A stretch of DNA of 25,746 bases from Pleurotus ostreatus/Saccharomyces cerevisiae fusant (GCA_024196135.1 JAMQCK010000370.1:1-25746); one strand, 5' to 3'; counted from the first letter of the stretch, positions 1-10,597 are shown. Notes: generated by a model from the sequence alone, not told the origin. Translations and numbers: made by a program.

Positions 1-792
1 GCGGCTGCGAAGGCCGTCAAGCAAGCCACAGAAGTAGCATCAGATGCTCCCTCTGCTCCAGTTGCGGCGCCCGCATCGTCACGCTCATCGTCCATCTCGC
101 CTCATCCAACAGCGCCCCTTCCACGCTCCTTGAACTCGTCATCATCTTCGAACCTGTCGCATCGACCGCTCTCAGGAACGATTGCTGGCTCATCGCATCC
201 TCCACCCACGACCATCTCCCGCTCCCGCACTTCCACGAGCACGTCTCCGGATGCGGTACCTACGGTTCGAGCCCAGACGTCGAGGGCTACATCTCAGCCG
301 CCAGTCTACCCTCGACCCAAGACCCCTGAGCACCGCGCGTCTGTCTTCCGCGCACAAGCCCGAACGCCAGAGCCACGACCGCTTCCGGACACAATTCCAG
401 TATCGACATCGCATGCAAAGAAACGTGGTGTGCCCGATGACTTCGAGAGCCATGAGTCGCACGTTCCAAGGGCAGTCGTCGCTGAGGGGGCAGCCATGAC
501 GGACGTCTCTGAAGAACGTCCGATCCGCCGTATACCGAGCCAGAATAGCTTCACCCCCGTGCGGCACCAAAGCTCGCGGCCGATGATAACGCTGTCCCCC
601 AAGAAGACCGCAGAGAAACTCGGCGCCTATATTGCGGATGTCACGAATACCAGTCCGAATCGTCGCGTGCGAAACGTGACGGCGCCCGCCCAACCGACTT
701 TCGAGACTACAGAGAGACCGGTGAAGAGGGGATGGTTAGGCAAGATGCGAGGCACGACACCAGCGACTCGGCGTCCTTACGATGCGTTATGA
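1..792 (+). CDS. 3' part of an unknown Ser/Pro-rich disordered protein (partial)
   Basis: The frame is open from base 1 to a TGA at 790-792, giving at least 263 C-terminal residues; the start lies outside the window. The protein is low-complexity, rich in Ser, Pro, Thr and Arg, with no folded domain or membrane segment visible. Several short Ser-Pro or Thr-Pro sites next to basic residues (LSPKK, TSPNRR, TPEHR, TPEPR, FTPVR) would suit a proline-directed kinase substrate, but this is inference. The patch KKRGVPDDFE is the most protein-like segment, and the C-terminus is basic (RGWLGKMRGTTPATRRPY). Codon use is GC-rich like the neighbouring genes. I do not recognise the family. The tail of a cytoskeletal or cell-cycle protein is possible but not supported. 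No intron is evident in this segment. Confidence 0.7.
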   Translation, partial: AAAKAVKQATEVASDAPSAPVAAPASSRSSSISPHPTAPLPRSLNSSSSSNLSHRPLSGTIAGSSHPPPTTISRSRTSTSTSPDAVPTVRAQTSRATSQPPVYPRPKTPEHRASVFRAQARTPEPRPLPDTIPVSTSHAKKRGVPDDFESHESHVPRAVVAEGAAMTDVSEERPIRRIPSQNSFTPVRHQSSRPMITLSPKKTAEKLGAYIADVTNTSPNRRVRNVTAPAQPTFETTERPVKRGWLGKMRGTTPATRRPYDAL

Positions 793-1002
793 ACGTGATG
801 AACTCCATATCTTTTTATTGACATGCTTATCACGCACGTACTGCTATCTGTGTATTTCATTAGTAATCGCTTTCCTTCCTTCATCGCTATGATATGTAAA
901 GCCGTGGCATCGACGCATATGGGATTCAGTTAAAGCTCGGTGTTGTTCCTGCCTCGAATTTTTGCTAAATCGGGACAACGAACATGTCACAAGCGATGGC
1001 TT

Positions 1003-1008
1003 CACGTG
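1003..1008. promoter_or_regulatory. CACGTG E-box in the promoter of the tomosyn-like gene
   Basis: A palindromic CACGTG lies 75 bp upstream of the ATG at 1083, inside the 290-bp gap after the upstream stop codon. This hexamer is the core site of bHLH factors such as Cbf1/Pho4-type proteins in fungi. One hexamer can occur by chance, so the functional role is only a suggestion. Confidence 0.3.
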
Positions 1009-1082
1009 ACAGCTAACATCTTGGCTTCACCCAGCAACAGGGTGACAAGCTGCACCTTCCTCATCGCTGTGCTCCTTAAGAC

Positions 1083-4000
1083 ATGTTCTTGAAGCGTCAT
1101 AACAACGATGACTTTCCAGATTTGTCCATCGAGCTTCGCGATGAGATCAGCTGGGTGCCCGGGACTTTGCGCACCTTCGAGTATCTCCTCAACATAACAG
1201 CGCTTGCCTTTGAACCGACCAGCCGAATTCTAGCCGCAGGTTGGTCATTCTCAGTACGTTACACTCAGCTGTGACACTCTAAACTCGCATAGGCACATCC
1301 AGCGGCACCATCCATATCTTCGGTGGCGCGGGAGTTGAATCAAAACTTACTCTCCCCGAGCCGGTTTCCGTGAAGTTTCTGGGCTTCTCACAACTCACAT
1401 TTACGATACTATGCATTGGTTAGTACACTGATGGTTTGATCAAATTCTACGACGACTCAATGCATTTCAGACGGTAATAACTGCCTGCATGCCTGGGATC
1501 TCGCTGTCTATGGCCGCCCAAAGTTACTGACCACTCAACGTTTTCACGATGCCGTTAGGTATGTGGCATCACCCCACGCTCAAATTCCGAGGCTCATGCC
1601 TCAACAGCTGCCTAGCGCTGTCGCCATCACATAGCCATGTCAGTTGCTGCTCGCGGAATTGGTACGATCTTGGACGGGCTCATCTCTTTACTCACAGGCT
1701 TTCGTAACGCTTGCTTCTGGGGAAGTCCGTGTGTACGATGTCGAATGCTCCAGGGTATCGCCGTACAAGATACCGAATCTATGGGATCTCTACGAGGAAA
1801 AATTGCGGCAGACAGGGATAGCCCATCAAGCCTCACCAGAATCGCGAGTTATCATCTGCATGAGTGAAAACATCAACTAACATTGTACCGATGCATAGAC
1901 GGCTTCCCATCGATATCGTTGTGCACCCGAGGGACCTCAATCTGCTATTCATAGCGTATGAAGGTAGGTTCATGACCTAAATAGTATCGACTTATCCTAA
2001 CGATGGCTGTCTTCTAGGTGGGATTATCCTATGTGATCTGGTAAGTGAGCATCATAGACATGAACATGACCTCACGGTCCTCCTGCAACGGCAGAAAGAA
2101 CAAGCAACGATACGTACGTACGAGCTTGTCCTGCGTCCGGGGGCTCCAGGAGGGGAGGGATATGGCAGCAAGGTCAGGGTCTATTTCTGTTTCTTTGCCG
2201 GGGAGGCTGCTGACGCCCATCAGGATCTGCTACTGCATAGACGTGTTCCTGTAACTGCCATTGCCATCCATCCTGCCGGTCATTTCTTCGCCGTGGGTCA
2301 CTTGGACGGCAGTATTGCTTTCTGGGCAGTCGAAGACGAGGATCAGCCATTAGCCGTAAGGACCTTGGACGCAAGCGATGTCAATGTCGTCGATGCCGCT
2401 GTCCTGGAGCAACATCTGGACTCTCCGCCACCCTCTATACTTCGCGAGTCCATCTTCAAGCTCGCGTGGTGTGGGTTCAGTAACTCGACAGATCCTCGCG
2501 GAGGTGAAACGGCACTGGCTATTTTGGGCGGTACTACCGTAGGCGACGCTCCCGGCCTCACTGTCGAATGGCTTCCTGCTTTCAATCCAGATGCTCCAGC
2601 TGCAGGACCAGGCGCCGTAGGTCTACCTCCTGCCTTGCGCGAGGCGATGCGCTCCAGCACTAATCCGGTCGATGCATACTTCTACGCAACGCACGGGGTC
2701 GTACAAGATTTCTATCTGACGCCGACGCGTAGCCCGCATCTGTCCGGCGCGTTTGATCCTGATTCCATCGTCTTCGTATTGGAAGGACCTGGGGGTTCTC
2801 GGGTCACTGCAGCGTATGAATATCCCCCACAAGCCTTCCTTTTTCGTGGCCAGGAAGAGAAGGCCGACGCAGGAGCTGATCTCGATGTGGAAGAGGACCT
2901 TGCCAAAACGCTAGCGGACATGAAGGTCAGCGATGAGCCGGGCCGTCTGCTGTTGCCACCTGCTCTCGAATGTGGGAGCGCGGGCGTGAGCGGAGGACAA
3001 CTTCTGCGGCTTGATACCCATGTGTATCAGCGACTAGTCGATTGGAAAGGATCTCGAACACCTATCCTCACCTTGAACGGAGGTCGCGCTTGGTGCGACG
3101 AACTCGATGTTAGCGAGCTTCGACTCGCAAAGGTGAGTAGTACGTCTATCTACTTTCCGATGCACTCTTTATTGATGATCATACAGTACGAACCTCATCG
3201 CTTCCTTGTCACTTATAATCGGCGCGATGCGACTGTGCGCTTCTTCGACGTCAGTGCACAGTTACTCATTGCACAACGACCGAATGCTCTAGAATCAGAC
3301 TATCCCGCCGCGCTGCCGCATCTGACGCTGAGCACCTCCCACGTCACCACGGACCCTGCACTTGCTGGCAGAGTGTCTGACGCATTTCTGCGTGGCGATG
3401 CAGCAGTGGCAAATGTCAACTTTATATCTGTTGGGGAGGATATAGAAGTGGCCATGACGATGTCAAGTGGCGAAGTCGTACTTTTCCGAACGCGCCATGC
3501 ACAACAACAAGCATCACGGATTCTTAATCCCCAAACAGACCAAGAGCTCGTGGCCATACAACCCGAAATCCCAGAACACAATCTGTTTGCGCCTTATCTG
3601 GTGATCGTGGGCAGGGCCCCTTCTACCGCGTGCGCTTTGACCAGAGAAGGTAACTTTGACATATCCCTTTGCAGCCCCAACTCACATTACCTCCAGGTTT
3701 TGCTGCAGTGGCTTACGCTGATGGCTCGCTGGTCATTGCGGAAATACGTCGCAACGCTGTTGTCCAGCGTATGCGTCCGGACAGTCGCAGACAGAGCGCT
3801 CTTGGACTGCATCGTCGGGAAGACTCAAGCACGGACGCAATCAGCGCCTTGCTATGGGTGGTGAGCCCGCTCGCGGAGGGTGTGTATGTCCACATCTACG
3901 CTGACAATCATACTAAATGATCGACTTCCATAGATCCCACGCCAAGCCTGCGGCTCCTTGCTCTTCGCAGCTCAGGCAATGGTCGCATATATACCATAGA

Positions 4001-5159
4001 TCGCGATGGTGGCGCTGGACCATCCAAAGCAGGACCACTCGCTTTTGAAGGCGCGCCTGAAGTACTCAACAACGGAATGTTCGTCGTCGACAGCAAGACG
4101 GGAGGTACATGGCGCGGCGGCGAGCGTCCAGGATCGAAGCCTCTGCTTGTCAGCGTCGGTACGCGAGGCGCACGCTGCAACGTTGACATCACGGGCGAGC
4201 GCATCGGCAAGGTCGACTGGAGTAGTCGGTTTGGACCGGCGACCAGCGCGGCGGTGGTCGAAAAATTGGGCTCGCATGCACTTCTCGTGTTCAACGCTAC
4301 TGGAGAGTCGGCAGCGTACTCGTTGCCGCGTCTGGAGCTCATGCATACGCACCAACTGACTGCGCCTTCGACGATGTGAGTGATGCAGTCCCTTTGGTTT
4401 GCTGCTTGCTAACCAGGCAACTTGACCCATAACCTACAGCCCTCCTTCTCCTGATACTACTGGCGATTATGTGGCATGGGCTCGGCACGCTACAGCAGGG
4501 GTGATGCGTCATGCATCTTATGCCACCCTGTTCGCAGGCAGACGGCCCCACGCAGGCTTGCCGGACGTCGAGTATGTGAGAGTAAGTTGCCCGGATTTCT
4601 GCTCAGTTTTCCGATTCACTCACAATGTACACTCGTAGGGCCCACAGGTTCCGCAGCCGCAGCCCGTCAGCGCAGGTCCCGAGACGTGGTCCGCCTGGCT
4701 AGGAGGCTTGACGGGACGCGGGACGATGACGGGCGAGCAGATAGATGCAATGCGTGAGCCTTGAATACTCGCCCTTATACTTTGACTGAATCAATATCTT
4801 GCTTCTACAGTGGCTGGCCCCGACCGTCCACCTCCTCGGCCGCGCGCACAGCCGCCACGCAGCCCGGGTATTGCAGGCGCCTTTGGTTCTGGCGTGAGCG
4901 CGGCAGGCGTAGCCGACGCAGCTGAAAGAGCACGCGCTGGGCTGGCGGATAGGTTGGGTGCCGCACTCAACGAGCGCGGACAAGCCTTGAGCGAGCTGGA
5001 ACAGCACTTCAACGCCCTCGAGGAAGGAAGTCGCAGTATGGTCGCTCAGGTTAGTGAAGGAGAATTCGAGGAAGGGCATTGCTAATGTGTAATTCACAGG
5101 CGAAGCGCCTCGCAACGCAGCAAACAGCGAAAGGGTGGTTCAATTTCTCATCGTCGTGA
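1083..5159 (+). CDS. SRO7: Tomosyn/Lgl/Sro7-family SNARE regulator with C-terminal R-SNARE motif
   Basis: This WD40 double-propeller protein of the Lgl/tomosyn/Sro7 family binds exocytic Q-SNAREs and tunes vesicle fusion at the plasma membrane. Proposed exons are 1083-1239, 1293-1418, 1471-1558, 1608-1638, 1698-1843, 1899-1963, 2018-2040, 2095-2172, 2224-3132, 3187-3600, 3675-3879, 3934-4375, 4440-4581, 4639-4753, 4811-5049 and 5100-5159, about 1079 residues. Family blocks visible include WVPGTLRTFEYLLNITALAF, TLASGEVRVYD, DIVVHPRDLNLLFIAYEGG, HPAGHFFAVGHLDGSIAFW and PPGFAAVAYADGSLVI. The last 60 residues form a VAMP-like R-SNARE coiled coil (ALNERGQALSELEQ) whose zero-layer Arg is near residue 1036; the chain ends KGWFNF, like animal tomosyn KKWYQF. 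Yeast Sro7 lacks this tail. The exon 5 donor is best read as GC. The donor of the intron ending at 3674 could be 3601 or 3607. Confidence 0.93.
1844..1898 (+). other. Probable GC-AG intron in the tomosyn-like gene
   Basis: To keep the conserved frame (SPES then RLPIDIVVHPRD) the upstream exon must end in phase 2. The two nearby GT dinucleotides give phases 0 and 1 and lead to stops. A donor GCGAGT at 1844 fits the GC-AG intron consensus GCAAGT and gives the right phase. A CTAAC branch-site-like motif and a final TAG at 1896-1898 follow. The length is 55 nt, normal for this gene. Confidence 0.65.
3133..3186 (+). other. 54-nt in-frame stopless intron in the tomosyn-like gene
   Basis: The GTGAGT donor at 3133 and ATACAG acceptor at 3181-3186 bound a 54-nt segment, a multiple of three with no stop in frame. 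Retention would add 18 mostly hydrophobic residues between RLAK and YEPHRFLV. The strong donor and the family sequence on both sides favour removal. Confidence 0.7.
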
Positions 5160-5295
5160 AGGTTTGAAAAGCCAAGGTGTTGAACATCCAAATTCGACTG
5201 TAGCACTATCCAAGATCTCGCTATGTTACTTTGTACGATACATGATTCGTATGCGAGTGTTGACCAATATATCTGTACTCCTGGAACGCAGAAGC

Positions 5296-7741
5296 TCACG
5301 GAATCTTGACCCCCGTCTCCTCCAAAGTAGTGTCCAGGGTCCACTTCCCCGCGTCGAGCCCCTGTCGCAACTCCCGCTCCGCCTCCAGCAGCTTCGCAAA
5401 GCGCTCACCTACACCTCCCTTCCATATACTCGACGCCTTCCAGATACGCTCCGCGCGCGGCACGCTCTGCTTGATGCTCGTGAGCAGCGTGAGGGTCGTG
5501 CGGACTGGCACCGGGAATGGGCGCATCTGGTCGAACGCGGTAGCGGTATACACTGAATGTCGTTGAGCTTAGGGCACACGACAGGGATGGCAGATTAACG
5601 AACGCGGGTGCAACTCATCGTCGTCGGGCAGGGTCTCGGCCGCGTCGATGTATGACGATGCGGCTTTGGTAAGGTGGTCTGCTGCGTCTTGAGGAGATGT
5701 CTCTTCCAAGTTAGCAACAGCGGAGTGGTAGAAACCAAGCGCTCTGTAGACCATACCATCAACGACGCCTGCTAAAGAGTAGAAAAGACGACGCACGCTG
5801 TCGCCTCAGCTTTCGGATACACATTGAAGGCCAGGTGGAATGCGGGATCGGGGACTGGGTTAGCAACTGGAGGAAGCTTCTCGACCTCTTTCAATGTCTC
5901 TTGCGCCGCTTCGTATATCTCTTCAAGGATCTTCTGATCCTGGCTCTGCGAATACGCCTGCAGGTGCCCGCTTTAGTCTCGCGGTCTGCACAGCAAGAAC
6001 CAGAGCAGGGCACTCACGGCTTTCAGTACGTCGAGCAGGTATCGCCTAACACCAAGAATGAATGTGGGGTCGAAGACGGGTCCTTTGTCGCTGGCGGGGA
6101 CGCTTTTGTACGTTTCGCTGCCCCAGGCCAGGACCTGGACGGCATTAGAGAGCCACAAGCGCGCGTTGTCGTATTTGCCCCGCAAACCCGAGTCAAGGCA
6201 TGCGTTGAGAATCCACCGCCTGTTGAGATTATTAGACAGTGACCCTGTTCATGTGCGAGCACGAGGGACGAGCGGTACACACCTGACGGTGGTAGAAAAC
6301 GCGAGACGCGCACGCTGCCAGCCGGCCTGTGAGAGGCGCGCGGGGAACTCGCGCATGAGCTGGTCAGGGCCAGCATTCGGCCACGCCTCCGACATCTGTA
6401 CCTCCCATTGTACTGCCAATCATCGTCAGCGCAAAGAAGTAGGCTTTCCGAACTCCACCAACACTGCATCTGACTCCGCTGCAACCATTCCTGATCCAAT
6501 GCGACGACACGCGTGTCGGTTGTAATCGCGTTCGTGAGCAGCTCGAGGATCTGGGCGTATCTCGTCAGACGAGTTAAGGCTCTTAAATCGACAATGCAAG
6601 CGTACCCCGCCTTTCGTGCCGAGGAGCATCTGTCCCGTCTTTGGGTCGCGAGTCTGCGTCTGCTGCTTCAACTCGTCGGAGCCCATCTTTAATTGCTATC
6701 GACGGAGAGTTTTGTCAGTTTGGGGCGACTGCCGACCTTTCCCCCATGGCCATACGCACCATATGCGCTAAGTTGATCAGCCAGGCCTGCCCAATCGTCA
6801 GCTCCCGCGTCCACACTAGTACAATCCGAACTCACACTCGACTTCCACGTCCCGCTCCCTGCGCGCTGCATGTCGCTCAGAATCTTCTCCGCAACGACCC
6901 ACGGCATTTCGTCCTTTTCATCCGTTATATCGCGTGCCCCGTTGGCCATGACATCGACAGGCTTCGCCAGCGCCGCCTCTGCCGCGTGCAGCCCTTTAGT
7001 CCACTCGGCCTTTTGCTTCTCCTCCGTGGGCGTGAGGTTTGTGGTTGGGAGGCACTCGAGGGCGCGCCTCCAGGCGGGGACGCTGGCGAGAGGGTGGTGG
7101 AGGAACTGTGGGGTAGGTTAATGTGGGTCAGTGAAGCGGAGGAATTGATGGGCGAGGAGGGATGGGGAGGTGAACGAGGTCATGATGAAGGAATAGGGAC
7201 GGGGCGTGCAGGGAAATTGGGCTGTACTCACGTCTTCGGCGGTGGCAAGCCGCGACCATGCCTTGCCGTAGTTGGGGTCGAGGTCGATTGCCTGTGCGAG
7301 GGGTTAGCATTCCGTTCTCCAATTCCAATATTCGTCCGAAACTAAAGACCTTTTGTGCATCTGCGACAGCATCCATATACCTATCCGTAAAAGTCAGCTC
7401 TGAGTCAGTATTTGGCCACCATCTCCCGATCCATCCCTAGCACAAGCACGGAGTCCACCACCCTCCAAACCACCACTCTCAAAAACCCCCACTCCTCTCA
7501 ACACTCACTCCTTCAACTGCAACCGACACGCCGCCCGATTCGCCCACAGCACCGCATTCCCCTCGTCCACCTCGAGCGCCTCGGTGTACTTGAGCGCCGC
7601 GAGCGCGTAGTCCTTGCGCAGGAAGAACGTGTTGCCCTCGGCCTTTAGGTATTCGGCGCGGGAGGGCGTGGAGGCGGCGCCCGATTGTGAGGTGGGCTGA
7701 TCACTGGAGGACGATCCTGAGGGCTTGCCTTCGGAAGCCAT
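5296..7741 (-). CDS. Agaricomycete-type TPR (tetratricopeptide) protein
   Basis: The N-terminus carries TPR helices after a Ser-rich leader of about 28 residues: AEYLKAEGNTFFLRKDYALA, then ALEVDEGNAVLWANRAACRL, then a third unit ending DPNYGKAWSRLATAE. TPRs are protein-binding scaffolds. The long C-terminal part matches, from memory, a TPR family widespread in mushrooms (segments RWILNACLDSGLRGKYDNA, GPVFDPTFILGVRRYLLDV, DDDELHP); its biochemical role is unknown to me. Reliable exons are 7509-7741, 7350-7380, 7232-7291, 6836-7105, 6283-6395, 6018-6219, 5797-5957, 5604-5743 and 5296-5552. An exon also starts at 6786 (AWLINLAHM). Between about 6780 and 6400 the joins are unclear, and near 6570-6615 the frame changes without a normal intron. 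The gene is tail-to-tail with the tomosyn-like gene (136 bp between stops). Confidence 0.82.
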
Positions 7742-8139
7742 GATGGTAGGTGCAGGGTAAGTATGAGAGGTCGTCAGTCACGGCGTTGAAATTCGGGCCG
7801 TGGCTCGTCATCGTTGGCCACGATGAGCGCGCCGTCGCTGCCGTCGCCCCTCCGCGGCCGCGCTTAGACTTGAGCTTGAGCGCTCACCTTCCCTTGCACA
7901 GTTTATCTCATTCGCGGCGAAGCCTCCAAAACGTCCAAATAATCGCGTACGACATAAGTGAATAATATACACTACAAGGGAAGCCCGTGCGGGGGTATCG
8001 ACAACGTCCTGAACATCCCTTGCCTCCCTTCTCCCCATTCCTTGCGCCTCCTGGAGACTCACGCGCGTGATCGTGAGTACTCACGACTCAAGCTCCTTAC
8101 ACAAGCCCTCACAGACACCTGTCCGTCTCGAGGCTATCC
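7742..8139. other. Intergenic region between GOS1 and the TPR gene
   Basis: About 400 bp between the GOS1 stop and the TPR start, both on the minus strand. It should hold the GOS1 3' UTR and the TPR promoter. I see a GC-rich patch with GCGGCCGC near 7854 but no clear TATA box, RNA gene or repeat. Confidence 0.5.
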
Positions 8140-9264
8140 TCACCAACTCCACACATAACTGACCAGCCCAATGAAGCACAGGCCAATCACGACCCCGAGG
8201 ATGATAGCGTCGCGTCGTCGGCGAGACTTGATCATGCCAATGACCTGGTTGATGCCGGGCATCTGGGCTGAAGGAGAAGGATTAGCACGAAGGTGCGCGA
8301 AGAGGTGTGTGCTCGAAGGACGGCGAAGGAGATGTAGTTAGAAAGAAGAGTAAAATGGATGGATGGGCAGGTAGATGGAGGGACGGTCAGGAGCAAGATG
8401 AGGAGCGTGGATACTCACATATGACGCCCTGCATACGCGAGCTGATGCCTACAAGCGAGGCGCGTTGGCGAGAGAAGTCGGCTCGGGTCTCGTAGGCTTG
8501 GCTATTGGTGGATAGGTATCAACAATGCGACCAGGATTCGCGTAGTCGGAGAGACGAAGTAGATGAATAGAGATCGTCAGCACTGTCCTTCGGGAATCTG
8601 AGTGAAGTCCACCCACGCAATCAAGTCGTCCGTCATTCGATGTGAGCTATCAATACGCCCTCGCTCTTCCAACAACGAGTCTGCCGCGGAAGATTTGTAT
8701 GCTCTGCGCGTCCCATAAGCAACCCTGACCATCTCCCACCTCAACTGTTGAGACTCACTGTATATCGTTCCTCACCCCGGATAGCAAGTTTGCCTGATCT
8801 CGCGCGGCTTGTGCGTTGGCGCGCGTACGGCGGAGGTCGCGGGCGTAGTCACGGCAGAGCTCCTGGTGGCGCTGGACGGTGCGCTGCATGGAGGGGGAGA
8901 GGGCGTCGGGGGTGGCGGCGAGGGAGGCAAGTTGAGCGTTGTTCTCTTCGAGCTAGGATGTATGAGTGAGCACGGAATGGAGCCAGAGGTCAAGACGAGG
9001 GTGGGTAGTATAGAGATGCGTAGACGGATGTACAAGGAGGCGCTAATGAAGGGGACGTATGCAGGGCACGGTCATCCTCACCTTCTCCAGCAACTCCTCC
9101 AGCTCCATCTCAAGATCTGCACAGCGCGACGGCGCACCATCCGCCTCTACATCGTGCCCCGGGCGGCCAATAGCAGACGCGAGTTGCGCGTAGGACGTGA
9201 GCTTCGCATCGAAGAGGTTCTCCAGCGTTCGGCACTGGCGGTGGAGGGCGTCGTAGGAGGACAT
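8140..9264 (-). CDS. GOS1: Golgi Qb-SNARE GOS1 (GS28/GOSR1)
   Basis: GOS1 is a tail-anchored SNARE for ER-Golgi and intra-Golgi vesicle fusion. Five exons on the minus strand (9082-9264, 8759-8952, 8617-8703, 8419-8501, 8140-8267) join in phase to a 224-residue protein, the usual length for the family. It starts MSSYDALHRQCRTLENLFDA, matching the family N-terminal helix. The SNARE helix covers about residues 140-200 (DSSHRMTDDLIAQAYETRAD), with the central-layer Gln at about residue 167. A basic patch KSRRRRD precedes one membrane helix at 203-221, with only three residues after it, the standard tail-anchor layout. All introns are GT-AG, about 53-151 nt. The start codon begins the conserved N-terminus directly. 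Confidence 0.95.
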
Positions 9265-9535
9265 AATAGTAGTTCACAAGCAAATTAAAGGACGCTGATA
9301 GAGAATATGCCTATGGCTGTGGTCGCTGTCGTGGTCGTAAGCGCCAGGCACTGTTGTCGCACGCGTCGCCCCGCGCAGCCAACGGCACCTCGGCCCGACC
9401 GCCCGAGCCCACTAGCGCTTGTCTTCGATCCGCGCGCTCGATCCCAGCACCCGCCGCGATTGTCTAGCAGCCTCCATGACGATGGCCCGCCGTCAGCCAG
9501 TCTCTCTCAGCCCCCAAGCCTGTCAGCCCCATACG

Positions 9536-9541
9536 TATAAA
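9536..9541 (+). promoter_or_regulatory. Distal TATA box (TATAAA) of the NTF2-like gene
   Basis: TATAAA in the context acgTATAAAgg. If used, transcription starting about 30 bp downstream would include the in-frame ATG at 9583 and allow an N-terminally extended protein. Confidence 0.4.
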
Positions 9542-9560
9542 GGCCTGTCACTGTCATGCG

Positions 9561-9566
9561 TATAAA
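9561..9566 (+). promoter_or_regulatory. Proximal TATA box (TATAAA) of the NTF2-like gene
   Basis: A second TATAAA, 25 bp after the first and in a near-identical context (gcgTATAAAgc). It lies 154 bp upstream of the ATG at 9715. A start site about 30 bp downstream would exclude the ATGs at 9556 and 9583, favouring 9715 as the main start. Confidence 0.45.
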
Positions 9567-9714
9567 GCCTCGACAGCCGCCCATGTTGCTCACCCGCACC
9601 CTCTGCTTCTCCCTCCTCGCCGCCAGTGCCAGCGTCGGTGCCCCCCGCGCGCAAGCCCTCCAGATCCAGATCCAGTCCCCCTTCAAGTACATCCACACCA
9701 GCACCGCCAACAGC

Positions 9715-10597
9715 ATGTCCAAGGCGCTCAACTCCGCCGGCCTCGCCCCCGAGGACTCGCGCAAGCTGCCCGAGCGCGCGCCGCAGCCGCATGAGGAGAA
9801 GATTCTGCAGGCGATTAGGGAGATGTATTCGTGCAATCCAAAGGAAGTGAGTAAGCGTGGAGGGGATGGGGGATGGGGGATGGACGAATGGATGGGTGTA
9901 TGCGTCTTGCTAATTGAGACTCCCTCCTTTGTAGACGACGTTCGATATTTATGCGCCGGAGGCTATCTTCCATGACCCGGTTGGTATTGCGGAGGGTGTG
10001 CAGAGCATTCGCGCGCAGTTTGTCGGACTGGCGAAGGTACGCTGGCAAGCGTTGTCTAATTGGATGCTCGCTCATGATGCATATACCTAGATCTTCGCCC
10101 GCGCGGACATCCCCAAGTTCCGCGTGCTCGAGAACCCGGAGTCGGTGCCCAAGAGCACGATCCTCATCGACCAGGATGTGGCGTACTACCGTGACGACAA
10201 GGCTGACAGCCCGACCAAGGTGAGTACTCTACAGTTTCCACTTGCTGTGCGCCACATCCTCGTCGGATTGCACGCACCCTCGTCACCAGGATGCCAGGCT
10301 AACAGCTCCTCTCCTAGACCATGAACTCGCTCCTGACCATCGAGACCGACGACTCGCACCGCGTCACCCGCCACTACGAGAACTGGAATCACGAGCGCAC
10401 GTCTACGAGCGAGGATGGCTTCCTTGGTGAGTATTCATGTTCCGTTCCTTGCACATTTCGGCAGTGCCCCTTGATATTCCCGCACCTCCCTGCCTTCGCG
10501 CTACGTTGTCGTGCTGACATCAACCCCAGGTATGCTCAACGAGCAGCGCAAGCGCATCACCGCGTCGCTCACCGACGCTGTTGTCGGTAAGAAGTGA
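9715..10597 (+). CDS. Small NTF2/SnoaL-like fold protein, function unknown
   Basis: Five exons (9715-9846, 9935-10036, 10091-10219, 10318-10426, 10530-10597) join in phase to 179 residues. The pattern suggests an NTF2-like alpha+beta barrel: an N-terminal helix (EEKILQAIREMYSC), then TTFDIYAPEAIFHDPVGIAE and GVQSIRAQFVGLAKIF, then strands through RVTRHYENWNHER. Aromatic and acidic residues of the YAPEAIFHDPVG segment would line such a pocket. Proteins of this shape are enzymes, binding proteins or unknowns, and I cannot say which. The start at 9715 (CAGCATGTCC context) fits the proximal TATA box. In-frame ATGs at 9583 and 9556 would add 44 or 53 residues, the former beginning with a hydrophobic segment (MLLTRTLCFSLLAASASVGA). 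The gene is convergent with the TatD-like gene (265 bp between stops). Confidence 0.85.

Larger units (their letters stand above)
9265..9714. other. Divergent intergenic region GOS1 / NTF2-like gene
   Basis: This 450-bp region separates the GOS1 start (leftward) from the next gene (rightward). It has two plus-strand TATA boxes, a pyrimidine-rich stretch after about 9585, and the frame that stays open upstream of the chosen ATG. No RNA gene is seen. Confidence 0.55.

Noticed and set aside
1083..9264. A vesicle-fusion gene cluster (tomosyn-like plus GOS1)
   Set aside because: The two SNARE-related genes act at different compartments, are separated by a TPR gene and face opposite ways. Proximity alone is weak evidence.
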